DNA from: APNM01 sp040361335
Lineage (GTDB): Bacteria; Pseudomonadota; Gammaproteobacteria; Nevskiales; Salinisphaeraceae
Reading direction: 5' to 3'
Assembly: GCF_040361335.1 (NCBI RefSeq)
Contig: NZ_APNM01000016.1
Location: forward strand, 1-64,000
DNA length: 64,000 bases
Shown: piece after piece, positions 15,547 to 23,844 of the stretch
How the letters are laid out: each line of letters starts with the position of its first letter
Numbering within the stretch: the first letter of the stretch is position 1
Made by a program: the position numbers and the translations under genes
The notes under the pieces: model-generated
The model's input: only the letters and a program-made list of their open reading frames with translations
Database searches by the model: none
What the model was told of the DNA's origin: nothing

Positions 15547-16452
15547 TTATCGTTCGTTTTTATCGAAATCCTGGTCGGCAACCGCGCCCTGCAAGGCTTG
15601 CGCCAGCGCCCTTGTCGCCGGTCCGGCGCGGTCACGGTCGCTGAAAATCAACTGCAGCGGCACCAGTCGGCTGCCGCTGGCGCCCAGCGGCAGGGGTTTC
15701 AGCCTGCCGGCGTCCAGCGCGTCGCGGATCCGGCTCTCGGGAAACCAGGCAAAGCCCAGTCCGCGCTCGAGCATATCCCGGGAGGTGGCCAGGTGGCTGA
15801 GTGTCCAGCGTCGCTCGGCCTTGAGCCAACCGGCATCCATCGACTGGCGCAGGGCGGAGTCGCGCACCACCAGTTGCCGGTGCTGCTCCAGGTCGCGCAG
15901 GTCCAGCGGCCGATTCAGGCGGTGTAGCGGGTGCGCGGGATGGGCCACGGCGATAAAGCGCAGCGTGGTCAACGGTTCGCCGAGAAAACCCTGCGCCGCC
16001 AGTCCGGACACCGCCAGCGCCACGCGCCCTTCGTTAAGCAATTCCACCGCTCCGTTGAGCACGGTTTCATGCAATTGCACCCGCACCAGCGGGTAGCCAT
16101 TGGCGAAGGTGTCCAGCGCATACGCCAGCGCCTCCGGCGGGAAGCTCTGATCCACCGCCAGCGCGACCTCGCTTTCCTGCCCCCGGACCAGGCTGTCCGC
16201 GACATCCTCCAGCGCATCGGCGGTCTCGATCAATTGCCGGGCGCGGCGCAACAACAACGCGCCGGCGTCGGTCAGGCGCACCTGCCGCCCGGCCCGCTCA
16301 AACACGGTCACGCCGAGCTGGGACTCCAGCTGGTGCACCGCGTGGTTGAGGGTGGACGCGCTCTTGTGGATCGCCGCCGCCGCGCGCGCGAAGCCGCCAT
16401 GATCAACGACCGCTGCCAGCATCCGCCATTGTGCCAGGGTGACCCGCGACAT
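15547..16452 (-). CDS. LysR-family transcriptional regulator
   Basis: This 301-residue regulator has an N-terminal winged-helix domain (HGGFARAAAAIHKSASTLNHAV, of which the helix-turn-helix is residues 17-40) and a periplasmic-binding-like effector domain from about residue 90. It is divergent from the pirin gene across 98 bp that hold an inverted repeat (16452-16468). The standard LysR arrangement predicts control of the pirin-wrbA pair, and perhaps of the hydroquinone reductase 76 bp downstream on its own strand. Inducer unknown; electrophiles or quinones are plausible from the target genes. Confidence 0.9.
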   Translation of the reverse strand: MSRVTLAQWRMLAAVVDHGGFARAAAAIHKSASTLNHAVHQLESQLGVTVFERAGRQVRLTDAGALLLRRARQLIETADALEDVADSLVRGQESEVALAVDQSFPPEALAYALDTFANGYPLVRVQLHETVLNGAVELLNEGRVALAVSGLAAQGFLGEPLTTLRFIAVAHPAHPLHRLNRPLDLRDLEQHRQLVVRDSALRQSMDAGWLKAERRWTLSHLATSRDMLERGLGFAWFPESRIRDALDAGRLKPLPLGASGSRLVPLQLIFSDRDRAGPATRALAQALQGAVADQDFDKNER

Positions 16453-16468
16453 TTCGTTTTACTCGAAA
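16452..16468. promoter_or_regulatory. Inverted repeat, likely LysR-type binding site
   Basis: TTTCG-TTTTACT-CGAAA overlaps the start codon of the LysR gene and faces the pirin gene. A related half site CTTTCGAAAT lies nearby at 16494-16503. Its size and position fit LysR autoregulation plus control of the divergent pirin gene. Confidence 0.55.
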
Positions 16469-16550
16469 GATAAATCCAAAATTATGCGTTTTTCTTTCGA
16501 AATAATAACCCTAAACTATCGGCAATGCGACACAACCCGTGGAGGATCGC

Positions 16551-17387
16551 ATGCGCGAACGACAGATCGAACGGCGGCTGCACAGCCACCCCAGCCAGGA
16601 TGGCGACGGGGTCAGGATTTCCCGCATTCATGATTTCGGCGGCGGGCTGGACCCGTTTCTGATGCTCGACGAGCTGGGCGCCGAACGCCCTGAAGACATC
16701 GGCGGCGGCTTCCCGCCGCACCCGCACCGCGGCATCCAGACCCTGACCTATGTGCTGCGCGGCGGCCTGACCCACTCAGATCATCTGGGTCACAGCAGCA
16801 GCATCGGCGCGGGTGAGGCGCAGTGGATGCACACGGGCCGCGGCATCGTGCATTCGGAGATGCCGCTGACCGGGGGCGACGGCCTGCACGCCTTCCAGCT
16901 CTGGCTGAACCTGGCGGCCGCCGACAAGCTCAGCGCCGCAGCCTACCGCAACGTGGCCGCCGCCGAGATGCCGCGCATCCGCGTCCCGGCGGGTGAGTTG
17001 ATCGCCCTGGGCGGCGACTGGCGGCTGCACGGCGAGCAGGTGACCGGGCCGCTCGATGCCCTGGCTGGGGACGCGGCGGTGGCGCATCTGCGTCTGTCCG
17101 GCGGCGCGGTGACGCTCGATCAGGCCGCGCCGACACTGCTTGTCCATGTGTTCGCGGGCCGGTTGCAAGTCGGCGATCAGGTGCTGGGCCGGGGTGAGCT
17201 GGCGCGTCTGGGCTCGGGCACGCGACTGCGGCTCGCGGCCGATGCGGATAGCGAGGCCCTGTTGCTGGCGGGCACACCGCACGGCGAACCCATCGCCCAC
17301 TACGGTCCCTTCGTGATGAACACGCGCGAGGAAATCGAGCAGACTCTGCGCGAGTATCGTGACGGCGTGCTCACCCAAGAAGCCTGA
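16551..17387 (+). CDS. Pirin-family protein
   Basis: This 278-residue bicupin has the pirin metal motif FPPHPHRGIQTLTYVL near residue 55, with the later His and Glu ligands in HTGRGIVHSE, and the conserved LQLWLNL-like segment (FQLWLNL). Bacterial pirins often show quercetinase activity or redox-sensing roles. The start ATG follows GTGGAGG. It lies 31 bp before wrbA and is divergent from a LysR gene. This trio is a common oxidative/electrophile-stress unit. Confidence 0.93.
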   Translation: MRERQIERRLHSHPSQDGDGVRISRIHDFGGGLDPFLMLDELGAERPEDIGGGFPPHPHRGIQTLTYVLRGGLTHSDHLGHSSSIGAGEAQWMHTGRGIVHSEMPLTGGDGLHAFQLWLNLAAADKLSAAAYRNVAAAEMPRIRVPAGELIALGGDWRLHGEQVTGPLDALAGDAAVAHLRLSGGAVTLDQAAPTLLVHVFAGRLQVGDQVLGRGELARLGSGTRLRLAADADSEALLLAGTPHGEPIAHYGPFVMNTREEIEQTLREYRDGVLTQEA

Positions 17388-17418
17388 TCTTTTTCACAAC
17401 AGCAAAGGAGTCAATGAC

Positions 17419-18018
17419 ATGACCAAACTACTGGTGCTCTACTATTCCATGTACGGCCATATCGAAACCCTGGCCAATACCGTCGCCGAAGGCGCCCGCC
17501 AGGTCGAGGGCGTCGACGTGACCGTCAAGCGCGTGCCCGAGACCATGGACGCGGACGCCTTCGCGGGCGCCGGCGGCAAGACGGATCAGGCCGCGGCAAT
17601 CGCCTCGCCGCAGGAGCTGGCCGATTACGACGCCATCGTGATCGGCACGCCGACCCGCTTCGGCAACATGGCCGGGCAGATGCGCACCTTCTTCGACCAG
17701 ACCGGCGGCCTGTGGGCCAAGGGCTCGCTGTTCGGCAAGGTCGCCAGCGTGTTCACCTCCACTGGCACCGGCGGCGGCGAGGAAATGACCATCACCTCGG
17801 TATGGACCACGCTCGCGCACCACGGCATGGTGCTGGTGCCGATCGGCTACGGTACGCCGGAGTTGTTCGACATCAGCCAGGTCGGCGGCGGCACGCCGTA
17901 TGGCGCCTCGACCATCGCCGGCGGCGACGGGTCGCGCCAGCCGTACGCACGCGAGCTGACCATCGCCCGTTTCCAGGGCGAGCATGTCGCCCGCGTGGCG
18001 GCGCAGCTCGGGGGGTGA
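17419..18018 (+). CDS. wrbA: NAD(P)H:quinone oxidoreductase WrbA
   Basis: This 199-residue flavodoxin-like protein has the FMN phosphate loop YYSMYGHIETLA, the PTRFGNMAGQMRTFFDQTGGLW signature (which spans residues 79-100) and a STGTGGGEEMT loop. WrbA reduces quinones by two electrons and avoids semiquinone radicals. The start is set by AAAGGAG at 17404-17410. Same operon as pirin. Its 3' end is overlapped on the opposite strand by a truncated ORF at 17847-18341. Confidence 0.95.
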   Translation: MTKLLVLYYSMYGHIETLANTVAEGARQVEGVDVTVKRVPETMDADAFAGAGGKTDQAAAIASPQELADYDAIVIGTPTRFGNMAGQMRTFFDQTGGLWAKGSLFGKVASVFTSTGTGGGEEMTITSVWTTLAHHGMVLVPIGYGTPELFDISQVGGGTPYGASTIAGGDGSRQPYARELTIARFQGEHVARVAAQLGG

Positions 18019-18341
18019 CCTGGTGAGCCCGGTCCCGCGGACAGCGATAGGCTGTTTACGCCGCTTGATGGGCCTGCGGGGACCGGGTCGGGCGCGTTCC
18101 GCATCCAGGGGTTGAGCGCCGAGCGATGGTCGCCCGACTCATAACGTTCCAGGCCCTGACGCAGCTTGTCCTCGTGCCCGGCCAGATAGACGAGCAGCAT
18201 GCGCACGCGTTCGTTATGCGCCTGCTTGGCCAGCTTGCGGTATTCATCCGCCAACTCGTCGTGGTACTCGATGACGTGATCGAGGGCATCCCGGACCTGT
18301 TCGAAGCGCATGGAGTTGTCCGCCGCTTTTGCCGTTGTCAT
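17847..18341 (-). CDS. Helical protein, 3'-truncated, reading into wrbA antisense
   Basis: The first ~94 residues form a convincing two-helix protein (FEQVRDALDHVIEYHDELAD, then LLVYLAGHEDKLRQGLERYE and ALNPWMRNAPD). It resembles small ferritin-like or rubrerythrin-like helical proteins of about 150 residues. After residue ~94 the reading frame becomes low-complexity and runs 172 bp into the antisense of wrbA before a stop. The natural C-terminal half is therefore missing. A good AGGAGG ribosome site precedes ATG 18341. Probably a gene truncated by a deletion next to wrbA; function unknown. Confidence 0.55.
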   Translation of the reverse strand: MTTAKAADNSMRFEQVRDALDHVIEYHDELADEYRKLAKQAHNERVRMLLVYLAGHEDKLRQGLERYESGDHRSALNPWMRNAPDPVPAGPSSGVNSLSLSAGPGSPGHPPSCAATRATCSPWKRAMVSSRAYGWRDPSPPAMVEAPYGVPPPTWLMSNNSGVP

Positions 18342-18378
18342 GGCGGGCAGCCTCCTGATCGCCCGGCAAAGTGCTGGT

Positions 18379-18618
18379 CTACTCGCCGCCAGCTTCGCCG
18401 CTTTCCCTGGCTGCGGTAGATCTCAGGGCCGGCCACTCGGCGAACGCGACCACATAAAGAACCACGAGGTTCACCAGCGGGATGAATATCAGCAGGCTGA
18501 GCCAGCCGGAAAAGCCGGCCCGGGAGAAGATCTTCCAGAACGGCGGCAGGATCACGGCAATCCACAGCAGCATGAACAGCCAGTGGCCGGAGCCGAAGCT
18601 CATGTAGTGATCGTACAT
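18379..18618 (-). CDS. Small membrane protein
   Basis: This 79-residue protein has two hydrophobic helices (HWLFMLLWIAVILPPFW and LLIFIPLVNLVVLYVVAFAE) separated by a short Gly/Ser turn. It resembles small DUF805-type or phospholipase D N-terminal-like membrane proteins. ATG 18618 is chosen because AAGGAGAAGACA directly precedes it. Nothing in the context specifies a function. Confidence 0.75.
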   Translation of the reverse strand: MYDHYMSFGSGHWLFMLLWIAVILPPFWKIFSRAGFSGWLSLLIFIPLVNLVVLYVVAFAEWPALRSTAARESGEAGGE

Positions 18619-18729
18619 TGTCTTCTCCTTTGGTTTGGGTTGCATGTTTAGATATCGAGGCGATGCCGATGGGGCGGCTTCGCTTTCGTTCCGGGGGCCA
18701 TTGCGAAAAATTCGCGGCCATGCCCGCGT

Positions 18730-19035
18730 TCAGCCCTTGCAGTCGATAATCTCGCCGGGCCCGGCCAGATGGACCCACACGGTATCGGCGTCCACGCCCT
18801 TGAGCGACTCGTCGACCACCATGGGCGTGAACGCGGCAGCCAGGTCGGGGTCGGTGCGCCGGGCATGCTGGAATACCGGGTCGGTGGCGACGATGCCATC
18901 CGGTGGCGCCAGCTTGAGAATGCGCGCCGCCACGTTGATGCTCGGGCCGATGAATGACAGCGAACGCCGGAACCGGATACCGATATGGCCGATTACCAGC
19001 GGTCCGCTGGCCAGTGCCAGGCGTGCCGGGGGCAT
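18730..19035 (-). pseudogene. Fragment of a class III adenylate/guanylate cyclase
   Basis: About 100 codons read as the C-terminal part of a class III cyclase domain: LALASGPLVIGHIG, then SFIGPSINVAARIL. The latter contains the Asn and Arg of the conserved N-V-A-A-R transition-state motif. The N-terminal half with the metal-binding aspartates is absent. It follows the truncated outer-membrane protein gene by 16 bp. The enzyme cannot be active in this form. The deletion that removed its 5' part may also have damaged the neighbouring gene. Confidence 0.7.
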
Positions 19036-19051
19036 GATGGTGCACGCGAGG

Positions 19052-19373
19052 TTAGAAAAACCGTCCCAGCACGATCTTTACATGATCGTCGTCTCGAACG
19101 CCAAACACCGGGTCGGTGACCGGGATTTGCGAGAACAGGCACCCGACCAGGGACAGGCGCATGGCGGTGCCGATGCGGCGGCTGACCTCCAGGCTGGCGA
19201 ATACCGCATCGGTCTCCAGGTCGAGAATGGCGCCGGCCAGGATCTGCGGGCCCTGGACATCGTTGGGGGGTGATCCGCGTGCCCAGGAACAGATCGTCCT
19301 GGATAGCCGCGGTGACCGGTGTCGTGACCGCCATCGAGAGGGCGGCCAGCACACGACCCAGGCGGACCGGCAT
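19052..19373 (-). pseudogene. Outer-membrane protein, internally deleted and frameshifted
   Basis: The frame starts at ATG 19373, overlapping the stop of the LolA-like gene (TGATG), with a signal-like N terminus (LGRVLAALSMAVTTPVTAA) and IQDDLFLGTRI. It then shifts frame near 19265 and continues as GPQILAGAILDLETDAVFA, ending in DDDHVKIVLGRFF. The ending in an aromatic residue with alternating polarity is typical of the last strand of an outer-membrane beta barrel. At about 105 codons it is far shorter than barrel partners usually found with MMPL/LolA pairs, so most of the barrel has been deleted. Confidence 0.6.
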
Positions 19374-20188
19374 CAGCGCGCGCGCTTGAGGGCATTGCGA
19401 TCGAAGTCCCGCTCGGTATAGCCGTTGCGGAAGCGGTAGTTCCGCCAGTGCAGGACCGTGGACTTGCCGGTCTGGTGGTTATCCATGACCATCGTGTGCG
19501 GATACCAGTATTCCTCCAGATAGCGTTCGTAGTCATCCACGGTCAGCGTCTTGAGCAGGGCGTTCTTGCGGTCGTAGAACGTGACCTTCCACAACCGGTA
19601 CTGGTCTTTGCCGATCCAGGCGACCTGGCGGGTATAGCCGGAATTCTCGTAGGCCGGGCGCCGCTCGACCTTCCAGGCGGCCACGCCGTCGACGCTGGCG
19701 TCGCCGAGGTAGCGGTAGTCGGTGTATTTTTCCACCTCTTGGGAGGACAGGTCCTCGTAGGCGAATTCGCTGCCCATGAAGGGGCCGGACTTGTTGTTGG
19801 AGGCGATCCGCTTGACCCGCTTGAGCGCGGGCAGATACAGCCACTGGTCGTCCGGCCGGGTGGCGTAGCTGTGGGTGAGCAGGGCGGTGCCCTCGACATC
19901 CTTGGGCTCCTTGAACACGATCAGGCTCCAGTCGCCGGCCGGCCGTTCCAGAGTGCGGATGCGCATGCGGCGGGTGGCCTCGCGGCCGCTGGGGTCGCGC
20001 AGGGTCATCTCCAGCTCGGCGCGGTAGTCGCCGAAGCCGCTGCGGCGGGCCTCGGCGGCCTCGACGATGGCCCGGCCCTTGGCGCCGGGCTGGTCGGCGT
20101 TCTCGATCGCCTGGCTCGGGGCCGCCAGGGCGGCCGTCGGTCCCAGCAGGCCGGCGGCGAGGACAGCGGTGAACAGGTGTCGATTCAT
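19373..20188 (-). CDS. Outer membrane lipoprotein-sorting (LolA-like) protein
   Basis: This 271-residue secreted protein has a signal peptide of about 22 residues and the fold signatures of the LolA-like family that accompanies MMPL-type RND transporters (RMRIRTLERPAGDWSLIVF, then TALLTHSY and LPALKRVKRI). Such proteins are thought to carry a lipid or lipoprotein between the membranes for their RND partner. It starts inside the stop of the RND gene (ATGA overlap), so the two are translationally coupled. The partner outer-membrane gene behind it is broken, which may leave the system inactive. Confidence 0.88.
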   Translation of the reverse strand: MNRHLFTAVLAAGLLGPTAALAAPSQAIENADQPGAKGRAIVEAAEARRSGFGDYRAELEMTLRDPSGREATRRMRIRTLERPAGDWSLIVFKEPKDVEGTALLTHSYATRPDDQWLYLPALKRVKRIASNNKSGPFMGSEFAYEDLSSQEVEKYTDYRYLGDASVDGVAAWKVERRPAYENSGYTRQVAWIGKDQYRLWKVTFYDRKNALLKTLTVDDYERYLEEYWYPHTMVMDNHQTGKSTVLHWRNYRFRNGYTERDFDRNALKRAR

Positions 20189-22614
20189 GGCGGGCTCCGT
20201 GGGTTGCGATGAAGGGCGGCAGCGCCCGAGGCAGGGTCTGTCTGTGCCCGCGGCTTGTCGCCGGCACGCGCCGGCGTTGTACGATCGCCGCGTTTGCCCA
20301 GGGCCATCAGGATGGGCGGCAGCAGGAAAAAATCCAGGATCAGCGCGAAGGCCAGCGCGATCGAGGTCAGCAGCCCCATGTTCGAGTTGAGCCGGAAGTC
20401 CGAGAGATAGAGCACCATAAAGCCCAGCACCAGCACCACGGTGGTGATCAGCAGGGCGTTGCCGGTGTGGGCGAACATGTAGACGATGGCATCGGCCGGC
20501 GCCAGATCGTGCTCGCGGCGCGCGCGCCGGTACTTGCTCAGGATATGCACGGTGTCGTCGACGATCAGGCCCATGGTGGTGGCCGCGATCACCGACACGA
20601 TCAGGCCGATCTCGCCCACCAGCAGCGCCCACAGGCCGAGGGCGAGCAGCGCCGGCAGGAAGTTGGGAATCAGGCTGATCAGGCCCAGCCGCAGGCTGCG
20701 CAGGGCGATCACCAGGGTGGCCGCGATCAGCAGGAAGGCGAGCGCGGTGCCGACCAGCATGGCGCGGATGTTACGCGCGGTCAGGTGGGTGAACAGCATC
20801 ATCGTGCCGGTGGCCTGGGTGTGCATATAGGTCGGCAGGTTGTCACGCAGCCACTGCTCCGAACGGTGTGCAAGGGTCTCGATGCGATTGGACGAAACCC
20901 GGTCCAGGGTAACCGTCACCCGCGAGGCCGACTTGTCGAAGTTGATCTGACTGGTGAGATCGCGCCCGGCCGGCAGGCTCAGCTCGTAGAGCAGCAGGTA
21001 TTGCGCCGCCAGCGCCGGGTCCCGCGGCAGCCGGTACCAGTCCGGCTGGTCGCCGTGCATGGCCCGGTTGAGCCGCTTCATGACCTGGCCGAATTGATCC
21101 ACGTGCACCACGTCCGGCTGGGTCTGCAGCCAGGCGGCGAAGCGGCTCAGATGCCGCAGGTATTCCGGGTCGCTGATGCCGTTCTCGCCGGCGGCGGGCA
21201 CCGAGTATTCCAGCGTGTAAGGGCCGGTCAGGTTGTCGGTGATGAAGTCGGTGGCTTGGCGGAACGGCAGGTCGGCATCGAACCATGCCAAAAACTGGTC
21301 GTCGATCTCCAGCCGCGGGATCAAGGCGAGCAGCACCAGCGACAAGACCAGGCTGGCGGTGAACGCCAGCCGCGCCCGGCGCACCACGAACTGCCCGAAA
21401 CGGGTCATCATGCCGCGCCCGGCCCCGACCCGCGTGCGCGGGTGCAGGGGCAGGAGTACGATCATGGCCGGCAGCAGGGTCATGGCGTAGACCCAGGCCG
21501 CCGAGATGCCGATGGCGGTGATATTGCCCAGCTCGCGGAACGGCGGCGTATCCGAGAAGTTGAGGCTGACAAACCCGATCACGGTGGTCAGGGTGGTCAA
21601 GAACACCGGCTGGGCGTTGAGCCGCAGGCTCTCGACCAGGGCGTCGCGCTTGCTGCGGCCGGCGTGCATCTCGTCGAAGACGCTCACCAGGATATGCACG
21701 CTGTCGGCCACCGCCAGCGTCAGGATGATGGTGGGCGCCATGGCCGACGAGGCGTTGATCTGCATCCCCAGCCACCCGGCCACGCCCAGGGCGGTGGCGG
21801 CCGACAGCCCGATCATCGCCAGCGTGACCAGGGCGGCGGTCAGCGAGCGCAGCAACACCAGCATGCAGAGCGCCATGAGCGCGAGCATGATGGGTGTGAG
21901 CGTGGCCAGGTCGGCCTTGCTCAGCGCCACCTCGGTATAGCTGAAGGCGGCCACGCCGCTGACCGCGATCCGCGCCTGCGGATATTCGGCCCGGTAACGC
22001 TCGGCCAGCGCGTAGGCGGCCTCGACGGCCTGCGGCAGGTGATCGGTGTGGTCCTCGCCGGAAAACTTCAGGGTGACGAACACGCCCGCGGTGCTGGCGT
22101 CCTCGGACAACAGCCGTCCCACCAGGGCCGGTTCGGCCAGGGCGCGCGCCTTGATCCGCTCGGCCTGCGCCTGGGTCAGCGCGGCCGGATCGGGCACCAG
22201 ATCGGCGACGACCACGTCGTCGCCCTGCGCGGAGATATGCTGAAAGTTGCTCGGCGAATCGACCCGCGTGGCATAGGGGATTTGCCAGGCGGCCTCGGTC
22301 AGCTCGTGCAGCAGGCCGAGCATGCGCGGGGTGAATAATTCGCCGTCCCTGGGGCGCACCGCGATGACCAGGTTGTCGGAGGTGGTATAGGCGGACTCGA
22401 ACCGCTGGAAGGCCTGCAGGTCCGGGTTGTCCGCGCCGAAATAGACCCGGTAGTCCGCCGAGAAGCTCAGATACTGGACGCCCCAGGCCGCCGCGAGCGC
22501 GGCCGACACGGCTACCAGCAGCACCCGCCAGGGCCGGGCGGTCAGCCAGCGGCCATAGGCCGGAATCGGTCCATTGCCCTGCAAGCCACCGGCTGAATAT
22601 GCCTCCTTTCCCAT
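20185..22614 (-). CDS. RND/MMPL-family transporter
   Basis: This 809-residue membrane protein has two repeats of one helix, a large periplasmic domain and five helices, as in MMPL/hopanoid-type RND exporters. Conserved segments include LTLAVADSVHILVSVFDEM in the first repeat and ATTMGLIVDDTVHILSKY in the second. Each holds the acidic residues that carry proton transport. The substrate is probably a lipid or hydrophobic molecule. ATG 22614 is preceded by GGGAGAG and chosen over an upstream non-ATG codon. It heads an operon with the LolA-like gene behind a MerR-type promoter. Confidence 0.9.
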   Translation of the reverse strand: MGKEAYSAGGLQGNGPIPAYGRWLTARPWRVLLVAVSAALAAAWGVQYLSFSADYRVYFGADNPDLQAFQRFESAYTTSDNLVIAVRPRDGELFTPRMLGLLHELTEAAWQIPYATRVDSPSNFQHISAQGDDVVVADLVPDPAALTQAQAERIKARALAEPALVGRLLSEDASTAGVFVTLKFSGEDHTDHLPQAVEAAYALAERYRAEYPQARIAVSGVAAFSYTEVALSKADLATLTPIMLALMALCMLVLLRSLTAALVTLAMIGLSAATALGVAGWLGMQINASSAMAPTIILTLAVADSVHILVSVFDEMHAGRSKRDALVESLRLNAQPVFLTTLTTVIGFVSLNFSDTPPFRELGNITAIGISAAWVYAMTLLPAMIVLLPLHPRTRVGAGRGMMTRFGQFVVRRARLAFTASLVLSLVLLALIPRLEIDDQFLAWFDADLPFRQATDFITDNLTGPYTLEYSVPAAGENGISDPEYLRHLSRFAAWLQTQPDVVHVDQFGQVMKRLNRAMHGDQPDWYRLPRDPALAAQYLLLYELSLPAGRDLTSQINFDKSASRVTVTLDRVSSNRIETLAHRSEQWLRDNLPTYMHTQATGTMMLFTHLTARNIRAMLVGTALAFLLIAATLVIALRSLRLGLISLIPNFLPALLALGLWALLVGEIGLIVSVIAATTMGLIVDDTVHILSKYRRARREHDLAPADAIVYMFAHTGNALLITTVVLVLGFMVLYLSDFRLNSNMGLLTSIALAFALILDFFLLPPILMALGKRGDRTTPARAGDKPRAQTDPASGAAALHRNPRSPP

Positions 22615-22644
22615 TCGTGTCGTCTCTCCCTGCGGCAAGTCCAA

Positions 22645-22675
22645 GTCTAAACCCTGGTGTTAAGTACGGAGTCAA
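22645..22675 (-). promoter_or_regulatory. MerR-type promoter of the RND operon
   Basis: On the minus strand TTGACT (22670-22675) and TTAGAC (22645-22650) are 19 bp apart. The spacer carries an imperfect dyad (ACTCCGTA against the complement of ACCAGGGT). The -35, -10 and spacing match the promoter at 10179. Expected start of transcription is about 22638, 24 bp before the ATG. Confidence 0.6.
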
Positions 22676-22713
22676 GGGCATGCAGCGCGGTGAATCGGGC
22701 GCGCCGCCGGGGG

Positions 22714-23835
22714 TCAGCGCGGTAGGTATTCCGGGACCCGTACCGGACGCTCAAGCCAGCGTTGGAAGCGATGGTTGATGCGGTCGAAATGCCGCGACCA
22801 GAACTCGGCATCGAATTCCAGTGCGCCCGCGGCCATGTGGCTTTCGGCCGTCGGCAGATAGGCCAACATCGCCTCCGGCACAAGCGCCTCGGCCGAGCGG
22901 CGGGCCGGACCGTACGGGATGTATTGGGTCTGCCGCGCGAGGGTTTCGGTCGAGGTCGCGAAGCGCAGGAAGTCCATCGCCAGGTCCTGGCGGCGGCCGT
23001 GCTTGAGCACCGCCCAAAGATCCACGCTCCAGATCTGATGGTTCCAGATGAGCTCGAGTTCGGCGCCGCGATGGGTATCGGCTTCCCAGGCGCGCCCGCT
23101 CCAGACGGTGCTCAACCGTACGTCGCCATTGCGCAGGTTGCGGATCGATTCGATGCCGGTATCCCACCAGACCAGCAACGGCTTGATGCGGGACAGTGTC
23201 TCGAACGCGCGGTCCTGGCCCGCCGGCGTCGCCAGTACCTCGTAGACCTTGTCCGCCGGCACCCCGTCCGCGATCAGCGCCCACTCCAGATTGCGCTTGG
23301 GCGTGCGCCGCATGCCGCGGTGGCCGGGGTATTGGTCGATATCGAAAAAGTCCTCGACACTGTCCGGCGGGTCGTCGCCGAAGCTGCCGGCCCGATAGCC
23401 CAGCACCGTGGTCCAGATCACGCTGCCGACGGCGCATTCGGTCAGGGTGCCGGGCAGAAAATCCTCGCGCGCCGGCACGCCGTCCGGCGACGGCGGCAGG
23501 TCGTCGTGATCGACCTCGACGAACAGGCCTTCCTCGCAGCCGCGCAGGGCGTCGCCGAGTTCGATGTCGATCACGTCCCATTTGACGTTGTAGGAATAGA
23601 CCTGGGCGCGTACCTCTTCGAGCCCGCCGTTGTAGCTGAGGACTTCCACGGATTTGCCGGTGGTATCCTCGAACGGTCGCACCGCGCCCAGAATCTGGCT
23701 CTTCATGTAGACGCCGCCCCAGGACACCACGTTCAAGTCGGCGGCCGCCGCCGGTTGCAGCAACGCGGCCACAAGCGGCGCGGCCAGGACGAGGGCCGAA
23801 CGGCGCAGTCGTTGGATTCGAATTCGCTTGCCCAT
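22714..23835 (-). CDS. ABC-transporter solute-binding protein, PotD/polyamine-like
   Basis: This 373-residue periplasmic protein has an N-terminal signal peptide (about 31 residues) and begins NVVSWGGVYMKSQILGAV, typical of family 1 substrate-binding proteins for spermidine/putrescine-like solutes. Later segments VWWDTGIESIRNLRNGDV and AWEADTHRGAEL fit the ligand cleft. No ABC permease or ATPase gene is nearby. It follows a porin gene by 9 bp, so the pair may form an outer-membrane entry plus periplasmic capture unit that feeds a transporter elsewhere. Ligand unknown. Confidence 0.82.
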   Translation of the reverse strand: MGKRIRIQRLRRSALVLAAPLVAALLQPAAAADLNVVSWGGVYMKSQILGAVRPFEDTTGKSVEVLSYNGGLEEVRAQVYSYNVKWDVIDIELGDALRGCEEGLFVEVDHDDLPPSPDGVPAREDFLPGTLTECAVGSVIWTTVLGYRAGSFGDDPPDSVEDFFDIDQYPGHRGMRRTPKRNLEWALIADGVPADKVYEVLATPAGQDRAFETLSRIKPLLVWWDTGIESIRNLRNGDVRLSTVWSGRAWEADTHRGAELELIWNHQIWSVDLWAVLKHGRRQDLAMDFLRFATSTETLARQTQYIPYGPARRSAEALVPEAMLAYLPTAESHMAAGALEFDAEFWSRHFDRINHRFQRWLERPVRVPEYLPR

Positions 23836-23844
23836 GCCGTCCCC

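Noticed and set aside
20209..22338. A 709-codon plus-strand open frame opposite the RND gene
   Set aside because: The composition (Gly, Arg, His, Gln repeats) is that of an antisense frame of a GC-rich gene; the minus-strand RND protein has clear family motifs.
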